Below, piece by piece: positions 34,824 to 46,301 of a stretch of DNA of 64,000 nt; positions within the stretch are counted from its first letter, which is position 1, and every line of letters begins with the position of its first letter. Location of the stretch: assembly GCA_951394405.1 (NCBI GenBank), contig OX596344.1:62001-126000 (forward strand), in the 5' to 3' direction. The stretch comes from Coprinellus micaceus. Its lineage: Eukaryota > Basidiomycota > Agaricomycetes > Agaricales > Psathyrellaceae. Under the pieces are notes generated by a model that saw only the letters and a list, made by a program, of their open reading frames with translations, was not told the origin of the DNA and did no database searches. A program made the translations under genes and the position numbers.

Positions 34824-36270
34824 AACCGTATATATAGCCACGTTTTTCCAATGTGAAATTCAATATCGGCGTTGACCCTGTCTTACTTTCATCCTGCTGA
34901 ACGCAGCGGTTGTGCTACGTAGTAGTCTCGATCCATACCTAATGTTACCCCTTCGAAAGTGACGGTGTCATCTAACCACTGGAACTGAACTTCCCAGCGT
35001 CGCAGGGTCTCCCTGTCGAACCTTTTAGTTGGCTAAGAGGCGTCTGTCTGACTTATATGATCTACCGCGCTGGACGGGAAATGAAGGCCTCAAGGTCATT
35101 TTCGTTAATTGACCCTGTCATCGCGCCGTGCTCACTTACGCAGGCGTCTAACGCCTAGTCCCCGCACTTCTACGTTTTCCTTCGGTTGTCTATCTTACTT
35201 CCCCATTCGAACCCCTAACGCCCTCACACGACGTGCACCCTCCTCCAACGCCTTGATTAAATTCGTTCCTGGAGCTTCGGCCGGTGATACGAATATAGTT
35301 TTGATAGAGTAGACTTAGAATCGCATGCTGCGGTGGTACGAGTGCGGACTTCGCTTCCTCGAAGTCGAATCGCGGGGATACGGCGCCTGGCGGTTTAAAT
35401 CTCTGTCAATGCGGGTCGGACGAGGAGACACTTCATGCCATTATGTCGCCGTCCTGCGTAAATGTTGGTGTGAGCATGATATAGTACATACGCTGAGGGG
35501 CGAGGTGAACGTTCAGATTGAAGGAGGAGCGGAGGTTAGGCGCTTAGACTTTGACCGCAGATTAACTGCGGAATGAATTAATTCATTTGTGTGGATTAGA
35601 GGGGGAGATGGGAATAGCTCGTTCAGTGCTAATCATAGAAAATCCGCATGGTGAGAGGAGTCGAGCGTAGGCTGGGATACGTGGGGAACGTGGAGACACA
35701 CGGGCACTGCTTCGACTATTGGTACTTCCTCCTCGCGCGCTTGGGAACCATGAGAACGTAGCTAACGCACAGCTCGTCGGTGAATCGATAGCAGCAAGTC
35801 GCATCGGCTACTTACGAAGGTGAAACGCCGTGGGACGCCGCAAGGCGTCAACGGAGTCGTTGAAATGCAGAGGGAGTGTGAGCACCGGCGACTTAGGGGC
35901 GGTCGCAGCATGCGCCGCAGCGCACTCATGCTTCTCATGCAGTGCTTCTCCCGACCGGCGTTCTCACTTTTTCTCAAGGCTCACCTGAACAACTCTCACC
36001 GTGAGCTCGTCGATCTCTTGAACCGGACTTGAACAAAAGAGGGCTCTTCGAAATAAGCGCCGGAGCACCTTATCGCCCTTTGGCGACTCTCACCCCGCAT
36101 TGCCCTTCTTATCGGCGCCTAAGTCCCCTTCCCTCTTGTGTCCGTATCTCCCTCATCGAGCGCCGGGTACGTAAGTCTCCAACTCCCAGCCAATCACGCT
36201 TGAATCACACAGACACGGGTTGGATACACACCGAACGTCGGGCGTCTACGCCACACATTGAATTACCGGG
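34824..36270. other. Spacer, no gene recognised
   Basis: Only short open frames. No motif, no convincing exon chain. It ends at the left arm of a small inverted-repeat element. Confidence 0.45.
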
Positions 36271-37090
36271 TCTCGTAGTACGGTTGGCCGGATGTTCAGG
36301 GTTCAATTCCAGGTGAAAGGTCCCGCACGCAGCCACGATCGGCCGTTGCCGAGCCAGTTCCCGCTCCCTCATGAGCGCCTATACGGGCGAGAACGAAGCC
36401 TCCGGGGCTTCTAGGATACCAAGTACGGATGTTAGCACTCTATATAGGCCCTGTAGGATGTAATAAATCGTTCTATATGACTTAAAAGAGGCGGAAACAC
36501 CTGTGAAAGGGAATATATGCGGATTGAAGACACTCAAGGGTGGTTTCCCCGTGCATAGGACGTGGCATGGGTCAAATAAGGGGTTTGGAGCACCCGGAAA
36601 AGGCAGTAGCTCAATGAAAACGGCGCTATATCATTGTAGAACTACGGAGGCAGTTGCCTAAGGAACTAGAAGGACCTGCAGCACCGCTGCTGCGATATTT
36701 GTAGGTGTTTAGGTCTGGAGAAGGACGTTCCTATGAAGGGAACGGGTGCATTCGGGGATCTAGGAGAGTATGAAAGTGAGGGCGAGGAGGATTGGAACCC
36801 TGGAGACATTGTCGGTCCGGGAGAAGAACATGAGGCCTAGGTGGGGTTAGTTACCATTTATTTTCGTTCCAGACTGTTTCACCCCTCTTCTGACCTTTCA
36901 AAGCAAAATAAATAAGCTCTATATACTACATCTATGCGAAATATGGCCCTCGCAGAGCGGGGAGCCTAACGGAAAGCTCGTTCTCGCCCAGATAGGCGCT
37001 CGTGGGGGAGCGGGAATTGACTCGGCAACGGCCGATGCGGGATCTTTCACCTGAAATCGAACCATGAACATCCGGCCAACCGTACTCGTA
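36271..37090. repeat. Small element bounded by ~130-140 bp inverted repeats
   Basis: Left arm 36271-36411 and right arm about 36963-37090 are inverted copies with several substitutions and one ~10-bp indel. Shared blocks include TACGGTTGGCCGGATGTTCA, CGGCCGTTGCCGAG and GAGCGCCTAT. The 550-bp interior has no coding potential. The size and non-coding interior suit a MITE-like non-autonomous DNA element. Both arms contain a GGTTCRATTYC stretch resembling a tRNA B box, but no tRNA fold could be drawn. Confidence 0.75.
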
Positions 37091-37970
37091 GAACACGTTT
37101 TTCCCTCGCGTTCTCGTCACTCGAATAGGTCTCGTCAGAATTCCATCAGGCGCCCATATCCCAGCTCTTCCTCGTTTTCCCGGTGTGAATAAGAGTCCCG
37201 TTACCTTCCATATCGCCTTGGCACTCCTTTCATCCATCCATCCATCCATCCGCCTGTCCCTTCTGCCCTTCCCCGAAGCCTAACGAAACTCGGCATCGAA
37301 GAAGCCCTCCCAAGCTCTTTCTCACATACTCGGCCCATCTCAATCGCCGCTCAAAAGGACCACAAGAGCCCTCCATCTGAAGGTACGTCGAGTCCGGACT
37401 TTGACAAATCGTGCGAGGCGGGGGTCGAGCGGGGAATATGAGGAGATAGGGGCTTGGTGGCCATTGATGGCCATCTCTCGGCTTTTCCCACCGTCGTGCC
37501 TGGCGTGTGCCGGCGTTCCTCGTTGTCCACGTCCGCCATCCACATTCTCCCTCCTTGTCCTCCTCCTCCTCCTCGTTCCTTTCCTCGTCGTCTTAGGTTT
37601 CGGGGTTCAACACAGTGAAGTTGACACCGTAGAACGCCTCGATTAGGCCACGACGAACAAGAACCAACGATCTAGCGACGGGACCGACATTCATCACGAC
37701 CTCTTGACTACCCACGATCCTTACGAACAAGGGCGACCTCGACGACGACAAGGACGACCTTGCTTTATCTATACGACCTTGTCTTACATTCTACGCCCTG
37801 ACTCAGACAATTCTACAGTCGCCGACCACGACACGAAGAACTAACCCTGCCGAACGACCGCGTCAACACCGGATATTCACCTCCGAGAACGCCTCACCAC
37901 GCCTTTCGAGATCAGCCTACCCAACTTCAAGACGATATAGAAACGATCCTCAAAAGGATTAACGAAGGAT
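37091..37970. other. 5' flank and leader of the large F-box gene
   Basis: Pyrimidine-rich tracts (37540-37590) and A/C-rich, stop-containing sequence before the ATG at 37971 suggest a promoter and a long 5' leader. No separate gene is evident. Confidence 0.45.
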
Positions 37971-40900
37971 ATGTGGTTCAAGAAACGCGACTCGAAGGGG
38001 AAACAACGCGTTGTGAACGGGTGCTTCAGCGAAAGGTACGTCCAGGCATGGTTCATCTCTCTTTCTATTTCGTAAGTCTAATCCGCGGATCTAGCTCGCG
38101 CAAAAGGTCGCTGGACGACAATATAACACCTTCATCATCCTCAACCTCGCCCTCCTCGTACCCTCGTCCCCCAGCGCCGTCAATAGACGCCCATCACCCC
38201 GACGTACCGCACCACGGCCATGTCCTCAAGAACCAACGCTCCCAATTCCTTCGGCTGTTTGGCCGCAGGGTCGTTACACCCAAGTCGTCGTCCGAGTCGC
38301 TATCCAGTGTGTCGACGACCTTCTCGGGGAGTACGGCATCCACGACGACGAGGCGGAAAGTTAGACCCGCGCCAAGCCATTCGTCGTTGTCATCCTCGGC
38401 ATCTTCGTGCGGGATAGTTCGGACGTCGACGTCGAGCGCGTCTTCTGGGAGGAAAGAGTCGAAGGAGAGCTTGAGGAAGGAAAAGGGCAAGTTGACTCGG
38501 GATCGAGGGAAGCGGGAGACGGGCCAGCCACCGCGGAAGGAAACTTTCACCCCCGACCTCCCACCAGAAGTATGGGCGTACATCCTCCACCTCACCGCAG
38601 AGCCCCCACATCCATTCCTCGCGTCGTCGTACCTCGGGCCTTCTTCCTCCTCATCAACCCCCTCGTCGTCATCTCTACCAACACTTTCGTCTGCCTCGAC
38701 ATCCCAAGGCGGAGAACCAGTCTCTTTCCTCACGCACCCCACCCCCTCGAGCTCCGCCCACCTAGCCCAAGCCTACGAGCGTATGATGGGCGTTAAGCTC
38801 GCACTCACAACAGTATGCAAGCTCTGGCACGCCATCGGGCAGGAGGTCCTCTGGGAATTCATCTGGGTGCAGAGTGGGAAGCAAGCGGAGAGGGTGCTCC
38901 GGATGCTCGATTCGAAGGCGTTGCGGAGTACCCCTACCGAGCCGGGAAGGAATGTCGTCGAGACTTACGCCTACGACACTCGGAACCTCGGTCGGCATAT
39001 TCGCCGCCTCCACATCGAGCCCTCCTCGAACCCGACACTCGATTTCGATCGATGTAATCCCCAGACGGTGATGAAGATATTGGGGCATGCGACCGGCCTC
39101 CAGGTATTCAGTGATTTCAGGGGGATCCGGAGGAGGTCGAAGTTCGGCGTGTGGAGTCCGCCTCCTTCGTCAGTTGTTCTGGCGTCGGCGACTTCGAGTT
39201 CAAGTTCGGCAGAGGAGACGGAGGAGGGGAGGTCAAGCGATGAAGCCCCCCCGGAGATTCCAAATACGGTTCCGCCGTATACCTACACGGCGACGTCAAC
39301 TACGTCTATCACCGCCTCCATCACTTCAACGTCACCTCCATCTGCGGCGAGCTCACTATCCTTCTTCGACGGCTTCGATACGCCTTCATCGAGCTCGACT
39401 GCAACCTCATCGGTGTGTACGTCCCCACCGCCACTCTCCCCTGCCTCGTCCACTACCTCCGCTTCCTACTACTACGACGACGACGACCCCCTCCTCTCCG
39501 CACTCCTCTCTCCCGCATCCGCGTCGAGCTCCCTGAAAAGGTTGAGCTGGACCTCGTACGACCACCCCGTCCCTTCCACCTCATCCTCCCTCCTCGCTAT
39601 CGAGGACGACGACCTCCACGGTGACCCAGAAAACGCGGAGAAGCAGAGGGAGAGGGAGTACGAGGCGGGTATACGGTACTTCGCCCGCGTCGTAGGGCCC
39701 CGGATCGAGATGGCGGCGGAGAGGTTAGAGTTCCTCGAGCTTACGCTTTGTGCGGGGGATGTAGACGGGAGAGGTGGCGGGTGGTTGGATTCGATGTTGA
39801 GTTCGGGGAGGAGTATAGGGGCAGGGGGAGGGGGAGAAGTAGGAGAGATGGTGGGGAAAGCGCTGGAGTTGCCGGTGTTGAGGAGTTTGAAGGTGACGTT
39901 GGATAATGCGACGTTCCACGTCCTTTCGACTTGGTGAGTTTATTCTCGTTTTCGCTTCTTCATATCCGCCAGGGCTTCGTTTCGTTCTGCTTATTCCTCT
40001 ATTCGGCGGTTCCTTCTTTCTTTTCTTCTTATCCGCTTGAGCCTCTATCTCTATCTCCGCTCGGTTCGGTTCTTCCCTACCTACTTTCCAGAACTTCAAG
40101 TCGCTTCGTTTGTTTTCGCGTCCGCCTCCTCTTCGATCGGGGACTTGTTCATTCACGTGACGATTCCTTCTTTCGTTCGCGCTGTCGTTCCGGCACCGCG
40201 CTTGTTTTACGGATCCTGGTCCTCTGCCTTGCCAAGCTCCCCTACCTCACACCCTCCACCCGAGCCGCGAGTCTTTCTTATGTTGCTTTCCGATCTCATC
40301 ACCTCCATCCCTTTGCGCCTCGTCATTCGTTACTTCCCCGCGCTAGCTATTCTGCATCGATTCCTTACTTCACCTGCTCGCCGCCTTTCTCTCTATCTTC
40401 GTCCGCTTTGTGCTTATCGTCCGGTCCCTTCTCTCGCTTCTTTTCATCCACGAACCGAATAAACTAACTCCCTCCCGCCCGTAGGACAATCCCCGCCCTT
40501 GTCAACCTCTCCGTCATCTCCGCCGACTTCAGTTACGCAGGCGCCGGATTCAAGGAATTCTTCGAGGCGCACGGCGTGAAGCTCAGACAACTCGAACTCG
40601 GACATTCCACCGAAGCCATCGAGGACCACTTCCTCTCTGCCTCGCATACGAGCGATGAGGGAAGTGGGTGGAGGTACGGCGGTATGCGGGTACCTCTGGC
40701 GGAGTGGTGCCCTGGCCTCGAACAGTTTATCTGTTCGGCGGAGGCAGAGTGGAACTGGCAGAACCCCGACTGGATCGCGCCGCACGTTCTCCTCCCCGCC
40801 CACCCGACTATCGAGCTCATTGGGGTTCGTGACCTCGAGAAGCGTATCCGTGAAGGTCTCGATCGGTGCGCCAATTTCGATCGCGTGCAGTTGGAGAGGG

Positions 40901-41532
40901 AGATCGATGCGGAGAGGAAGGGCAAGGGTCGTGTAGACGGCAGCGAGGGAGGTATGGGGGGAGTAGCGATGGGAGGTATTGCTGGTGTGGAGGTGAGAAC
41001 GAAGGACGGGAGGGAGATCAGGGTAGAAGGAGACGAGGCATTCTTCATGCTCACCGAGCAGTTCGGGAGCTTGTTTAATCGCGCGGCGTTCCCCGCCTTA
41101 AAGTACGTCAGGGATTTGAGCTGGGAGAGTGGGGTGATGAGAAATTTAGGGGTGGACGAGGTGAGAGTTCGACGGTTGGGTGCGATGTCGAGTGGGAATG
41201 CGGCAAGGGGTGGGGATGTGAATGTGAGGCATCCGATGGGCGCTGTGAGAGGATTCCTGAGGGACATCCTGAGACCCTCGCAACCTCTTTCCTTCCCGTC
41301 CTCCTCATCTCGCATCCCTCCATCCCCTATCTCCGCCGTCTCAGAACGCGAAGCCGAGCTTCAACGCCGTCTGGGTCTCCAACAACACCGCCGCGTTCTC
41401 CGTTTCTGGATGCGCGTACTCGAGACGTGTAAGGAGCGGGGAGTGTATTTAGAGGATTGGGCGGGGTGGAATGTTACGGTTGGGGAGATGAGGAGGGTTG
41501 CGATGGTCGGGGTGGGGGAGGTGGAGACCTGA
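37971..41532 (+). CDS. Large F-box protein (983 residues)
   Basis: Exons 37971-38035, 38095-39933 and 40485-41532 have phases 2 and 2. Exon 1 starts MWFKKRDSKGKQRVV. Residues 25-170 are Ser/Thr/Lys-rich and disordered. The F-box begins with DLPPEVWAYILHLTAEPP near residue 173. It is interrupted by about 60 Ser-rich residues before the second half (LALTTVCKLWHAIGQEVLWE), an uncommon split. The remainder has leucine-rich-repeat-like segments (RHIRRLHIEPSSNP, LEFLELTLC, RSLKVTLDNATFHVL, LVNLSVISADF) with a long Ser/Thr-rich loop in the middle. The C-terminus ends with RFWMRVLETCKERGVYLEDW. Intron 2 is 551 bp, ten times the local norm. The expected role is SCF substrate adaptor. The very Ser-rich loops are easily misread, but the frame is open throughout. 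Confidence 0.85.
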
Positions 41533-41728
41533 TGGACACCCAATACCCGTTCGGTGCTGAGAGTGGACGGGGGCGATGCGGAGGGGGGCGTTAGTGATGG
41601 GATATAGCTGACTAGGCGGACGAAGAGGATGAAAAGATGGCCTCGTTGCTTTCGAAAATGCTTTCTGTACATGTGTATATAGTTACAGGCATGAGCGTGT
41701 ATATGACTGGGAATCGAACGAATAGACA

Positions 41729-42013
41729 TTACAACTGAAATGTTAGTGAGGACTCCGAGGACTCGGCGAGGAGTGCCTTGCGAAGGAAACAGATCCACCG
41801 CCGGTGCATACATCCAACCTCATTCGCATTGCGCAAATCTAATCCGCAATCGAGTAATCGCCTGCGCGAGCGGCGAATCGTTACGGATATCCACCTGTCC
41901 CGATGTTCCATTGACTGGGCAGTCTCGAGTATCTCCATTCGTTCTTTACAAAGTCCATAATCGGCACATCGTCCATCCAGTGTCTCGAACAGCAAGACGA
42001 GTGACTCGGACAT
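41729..42013 (-). CDS. Possible small protein, unrecognised
   Basis: A 94-residue frame begins MSESLVLLFETLDGRCADYG and continues with charged helical text (KERMEILETAQSMEHRDRW). The composition is protein-like, but there is no homology I recognise. The gene would converge on the large F-box gene ending at 41532. An alternative splice near 41880 would change the tail. Confidence 0.3.
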   Translation of the reverse strand: MSESLVLLFETLDGRCADYGLCKERMEILETAQSMEHRDRWISVTIRRSRRRLLDCGLDLRNANEVGCMHRRWICFLRKALLAESSESSLTFQL

Positions 42014-42848
42014 AGCAAATATCTGATGTCAGATATGGACTTATACTGGCATGGGTCAAAGCCGCGATGGCACCCCCTGCTGACTACGACCCTGGGTCAT
42101 GTTCGCGTCCGATGTCCGAGTCGGATTTCACTGTAGGTGCCCGTAACCCCTGAGCTTGTATTCACGGAGCCCTCAGCTGAACCCTACCGTTCCACGACGG
42201 CGTGTTGTTTTGCTTTGTACATCAGACAATGGACGGCGAACGGAGACTTATTTCCTACCCTATGAGTCCGTCGGATTGATCGTTTAGCATGGGTACCCCG
42301 CGATCGAGAGGTCGTCGGTACACAGGATACCGATGGCACCGGGATATAGCATGGGCACTGAATGGTGGAATCCATTGCCCATGACCAGCGACGTACTGAA
42401 TGCTCGACACCACTCCCGTTCAGATGACCTCAGTGGAATCGCATCCACGTTCCAAGGGATGATCTCTTGTTTCGTACCCGCGCTAAGTCGAGCTTATCTT
42501 ATCAGGTCTGTCTAAGCACCCAACATCATTCCCCCTGTACATCCCATAATTCTATAGTTACCGCTATTCAATGGTGAACCCAATATGCGGGTGACCTCGC
42601 GCCCCACCGTGATTTGAGGCCTGTCCGACTCGGTAATTAAATCAAATCTTCCATTCATCGGGACGGCGTGTTTACCTGACGAGGAAGGCCATGGTACCTG
42701 CCGTGGTTACTTGACTTTCCCATTTCACTGCATCATCGTGCATAAATATGAATGGGCTACCTCGATATATATCATCCATATCCCCACGAATCGACCTTTA
42801 TCTCGACTGCTCGTAATTCCCCGTACCCGAGGCCTCCACCACTGAAAA
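42014..42848. other. Spacer, no gene
   Basis: Short open frames only. I see nothing supportable until the NmrA-like gene. Confidence 0.4.
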
Positions 42849-43406
42849 ATGCTGTCCGACTCCCCAGCGGTCCTCATCACAAGTTTCAACCCATCGTTCG
42901 ACGTTATCCTCGCCAACCTCCTGATATCAGCAGGGATCCCTACCATTTGCGGCACCTCAGCTCCGCTACGCGTTGATTCAGGTGGTACCAACGTCACTCT
43001 AAGATGGGAAGACCCGAGCACGATTCCAGAAGTCTTCGACACAGGGCATACCATTCGAACGGTTGTCTTGGGATTACCAGACTCAGTGGGGCACGTTGTA
43101 TTGGGGGAAATGAAGTCGTTTGCGGACCTCGCCAAAGCGGAAGGAGTGGCGCGATTCGTTCTACTGGGGACAGGAGGTTTAAGAACGGAGGAGGTGTCCT
43201 CGTACCTTGAGCAAAGGGAACTATCATACACCGTTATAAACATAGGTGCCGGGGATGTTCGTGAGTCCAACCCCTAACTATTTCAGGGCCAATCCTCTGA
43301 CCTTTGACCTTCAGAACAAGCTGCTATGACGGTATTGCGAACTATCGTCGATCCTAGGTTCTCAAGCACCGACCACAAACTCCCCCTTGGACCAGAGAGG
43401 GCATAA
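42849..43406 (+). CDS. Short NmrA-like NAD(P)-binding protein
   Basis: Exons 42849-43260 and 43315-43406 (phase 1) give 167 residues. The pattern is that of atypical short-chain dehydrogenase/NmrA-type Rossmann proteins: a beta strand then helix at the start (VLITSFNPSFDVILANLL), then RTVVLGLPDS, then MKSFADLAKAEGVARFVLLG followed by TGG, and SYLEQRELSYTVINIGAGDV. The usual glycine-rich GxxGxxG loop at the N-terminus is missing, replaced by SFNPSFD. The protein is about half the normal length of roughly 280-300 residues and lacks the C-terminal substrate-binding part. Loss of cofactor binding is likely, so it may be a remnant or a regulatory stub. A more damaged copy lies at 45573-45935. Confidence 0.62.
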
Positions 43407-43693
43407 CGTCGCATCGGAGTGGAACCTTCTGCAACAGTCGTACGCGCGTTTGTAGCCATTAAGTCTATCATCTCGGGGCTGGGAATGGCATCGTGATATA
43501 CATTCAACTCATATTTAATACTGCTGGCCAACGGCGCTGCGCCTGGAACCCATGTAGATAGGCACCGTCCAAATCCTGCCCGGCAAGTTCCGATATGTAG
43601 ATAAAATGGAATTCACCTCATGATCCCGGCACCCAAACCACGGGGCCTTTTCACTTGTTCTCCAACGACCACCGCCTATACCAATTCCTCCAG

Positions 43694-45415
43694 ATGGAGG
43701 ACCCGTCGCCATTCTCACAGCACCTCGACACCAACTATGTCCCGAGTTCCCAAGAACTAGACACGCTCAAAGTTCTCATCGAGGAACGACTGGTCGTCAT
43801 CGATGCCATCGATGCTGAGATTGCTGAGTTAGTGAGGAAGAGGAAGACGCATATTCGGTACGTGCGCAAACACAGGGCGCTGGCCACCCCTGTTCGAAGA
43901 CTCCCAGACGATATCCTCCTTACGATCCTCTTCAACTCGCTGGCTTTGGCGGAACCTTGGCCCTCGCCGCATCCCGCAGTCGTCGCCAGTCAGGTCTGCC
44001 ATCGGTGGAGGCGCCTCGCCCTCGGCACGCCTTTACTATGGACCAAGATCGAGATAGTATTACCTTGGGAGAGTATGGAGGAGGAATATCGCCACAGCCG
44101 GTTTCAAGAAACATACCGTCGTGACAACATGGAGGCCTACCTTCTCCGATGCATCGCGAATTTCCGTCCCTATGTCGAGGTCGTGGAGAGAAGGGTCCGC
44201 GCGTTTATCCAGAGGTCTTCTGGATGTCCACTTGAGCTCTCCCTTACTGCGGAAAATATCGCTGAGGCCCCTCCATCTGCACGGCTGATCGACGAATGGA
44301 GCTCATTGCTCGGTCCCCTCTGCAAATTGATGACTGAGCCAACAACACGCTGGAAAAATGTCAACCTCGACATCATAGTCTCCCCAGACTGCCCTATATC
44401 CTTGCGCTTTCTACGGATTCCAGTTGTATCCTCAGGTTTGGGGATGCAAAGCGCCACACTTAGCGTTCGATCACCTTCACGCAACCCTCCCATCCCCGAT
44501 GCCCTATGGAATGCATTCCTCCCAGCGGGAAGGATCGACCTACGCTCAGCGGAACTACGCGCATTCTCAGTGCGAATGATGTACGCCGAGATGTCAAGGA
44601 TCCAGATTTCCTGGGACGGCCTGACAACCCTTGTATTCGGCTCCCCACCCAATTCTAACCCCTTTCTGCCGTCGGAAGCTCACGCTATTCTTCGACTAAC
44701 GCCCAATCTCATTGACTGTACTATCCACCTGGTTTTCCCTCCCTCTCACCAAACGCCCAGTCTCAACCACCTGGCGCTCCCTCACCTTGAATCGCTCACG
44801 ATCGAGGGTAACGTTCCTCCCCGTGCCTTCGCAGAGGCGCTACACCTCCCCTCCCTCACTCGTTTGTACGCCGTTCGGGCCGTCGGTCCCCATGAAAGCG
44901 GAGCCACAAGCTCCATATTCCTGCGGATCCAACGCCATGGAACGCAGTTTAAGGGAATCTCCGTTGCACATGCCTTCCTCACAAGACCCACTCTCAGCGT
45001 CGCGCTGAAATCCCTTCCAAGCATCGAATCACTCGAACTCGCTTGGAATCCTTCGAGCGATTCTGGGCGTCATGGAAATACCCATAACCGCGGCTTCAAC
45101 GAATTGGAGCTCCTTGGAGAGTCAAACCCGGGGAGTGTCAGTGATTGTATGTGTCCTAGGCTCCGTAGGCTCGATTGTAAGTTCTTCAACGGGAGCTCAG
45201 AGGAAACAGGGAAGGCGATTGTGGATTTCATCGAAAAGCGTAGAAGCGTCACTCGACCATCATCAGTTGCCCGGTTGGAAAAGATTAACGTCACCTTCAG
45301 CATCCCACCGGCCTGGAGCGTTCGGGAGGAGTTGAAGCGTAGAGGAGTCGACACGGGGGGCGTTTGGGTTCCTACTCAAGCACTGACGGACGATGAATTA
45401 GAGGATTGTTATTGA
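43694..45415 (+). CDS. Coiled-coil/F-box protein (single exon)
   Basis: A 573-residue intronless frame starts at ATG 43694 (MEDPSPFSQHLD). Residues 18-60 form a coiled coil (LKVLIEERLVVIDAIDAEIA). The F-box follows at about residue 70: VRRLPDDILLTILFNSLALA, then HPAVVASQVCHRWRRLALGT and PLLWTKIEI. This layout (coiled coil, LPxDIL, HPAxVxSxVCRRWR, TPxLW) is the standard mushroom F-box type. The rest shows leucine-rich-repeat-like segments (LPHLESLTIEG, LPSIESLELAWN, RLRRLDCKFF). The role is presumed SCF substrate adaptor. It sits between an NmrA-like gene and that gene's broken copy, which suggests a duplicated block. Confidence 0.9.
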   Translation: MEDPSPFSQHLDTNYVPSSQELDTLKVLIEERLVVIDAIDAEIAELVRKRKTHIRYVRKHRALATPVRRLPDDILLTILFNSLALAEPWPSPHPAVVASQVCHRWRRLALGTPLLWTKIEIVLPWESMEEEYRHSRFQETYRRDNMEAYLLRCIANFRPYVEVVERRVRAFIQRSSGCPLELSLTAENIAEAPPSARLIDEWSSLLGPLCKLMTEPTTRWKNVNLDIIVSPDCPISLRFLRIPVVSSGLGMQSATLSVRSPSRNPPIPDALWNAFLPAGRIDLRSAELRAFSVRMMYAEMSRIQISWDGLTTLVFGSPPNSNPFLPSEAHAILRLTPNLIDCTIHLVFPPSHQTPSLNHLALPHLESLTIEGNVPPRAFAEALHLPSLTRLYAVRAVGPHESGATSSIFLRIQRHGTQFKGISVAHAFLTRPTLSVALKSLPSIESLELAWNPSSDSGRHGNTHNRGFNELELLGESNPGSVSDCMCPRLRRLDCKFFNGSSEETGKAIVDFIEKRRSVTRPSSVARLEKINVTFSIPPAWSVREELKRRGVDTGGVWVPTQALTDDELEDCY

Positions 45416-45572
45416 TGTGCATATTTCCGTATTCATTTGCCCCGCATATTATCCAGCATTGTGCCCTATGTGTCGTTGTACAGCTACTTACACTGATCAG
45501 TTTGGCTTCAGGTTTGATCGAGATTTATCCCAACCCTCGCAATTTCCCGTATTCGGCATCCACCTGCGCAGA

Positions 45573-45935
45573 ATGATATTTGACTTTCCAGCGACCCTCA
45601 TCGCAAGGCTCGACCCACCTTTCGACGTCACCCCCGCCAACCTCTTAAGATCAGTGGGAATCCCACTCCTCTCCGCATGTCATCGGCGCTTCGAATTCGT
45701 CTCGCTTCAGGTCGCAGAACCCTCACCTGAGGTGGAGCGATTCGAGTAGGGCGAAACACCATATATAGTCCTGAGTTTGAATGGCACAGAGCACCGTAAG
45801 TCCCGCTCCACACTTCTCTGAGCAAGTCCTCGATCGCGATCTTCACACCAGGTCGCAATCGCGAACGACAATACTGCGAGCGATCGTAGACTTCAGGTTC
45901 TCTGATACAGATCATTACCCTCAGCGACTCCGTTG
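45573..45935 (+). pseudogene. Broken second copy of the NmrA-like gene
   Basis: The first part (45573-45749) reads MIFDFPATLIARLDPPFDVT then PANLLRSVGIPLLSAC and ends in TAG. It parallels MLSDSPAVLITSFNPSFDVI then LANLLISAGIPTICGT of the gene at 42849. A second part (about 45865-45935) reads ILRAIVDFRFSDTDH and parallels VLRTIVDPRFSSTDH of that gene's exon 2. The central 90 or so codons and the intron are missing. Order and strand agree, so this is one deleted copy rather than chance similarity. Confidence 0.75.
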
Positions 45936-46301
45936 AACAAGCCACTCTGGGCCGGGACTACGACTGCGCCCTATTACACTTCAAGTACACTGTCACCACA
46001 TAATTATATATTTGAACGATGTTTGAGCAATCGAATAACGGGTAAATATGGCCAACGAGACCGTGGCGAGGGGAATGGAACTTATGGCACGAAGGTACAG
46101 AGAAAAAAGGGTTTGAATCTCAAAGTGGTGTGGTTCGACACGGGGATGAATATACGCGCATATGCAAGACGCCCAATGGCCAGAAATGACGGTGAGAGGT
46201 AGAAATAGAGATAAATCAACTAACGGTGTGGTAAGATGGGAAGTACACTGATGAGAGAAGGACATACCTACCATGTTCATCCTAGTCTCGTCAAAGTCCA
46301 A
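45936..46301. other. Short spacer
   Basis: 3' flank shared by the broken NmrA copy (plus) and the secreted-protein gene (minus). Nothing recognised. Confidence 0.45.

Noticed and set aside
36271..36411. tRNA gene suggested by a GGTTCAATTCC block
   Set aside because: No A box at the right distance and no acceptor or anticodon stem could be drawn.
38194..38742. Long minus-strand open frame opposite the large F-box gene
   Set aside because: It mirrors the Ser-rich codons of the plus-strand gene (TCG/TCC read as acidic residues) and has no motif. The plus strand has F-box homology and consistent splicing.
39931..40467. Open frames of 141-178 codons in the 39.9-40.5 kb region
   Set aside because: They lie in the intron of the large F-box gene. 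The peptides are Phe/Ser/Leu-rich readings of a pyrimidine-rich intron, and removing it joins two homologous exons in frame.
43655..43693. Upstream extension of the coiled-coil/F-box gene
   Set aside because: The extension begins with TTG rather than ATG; the first ATG is at 43694.
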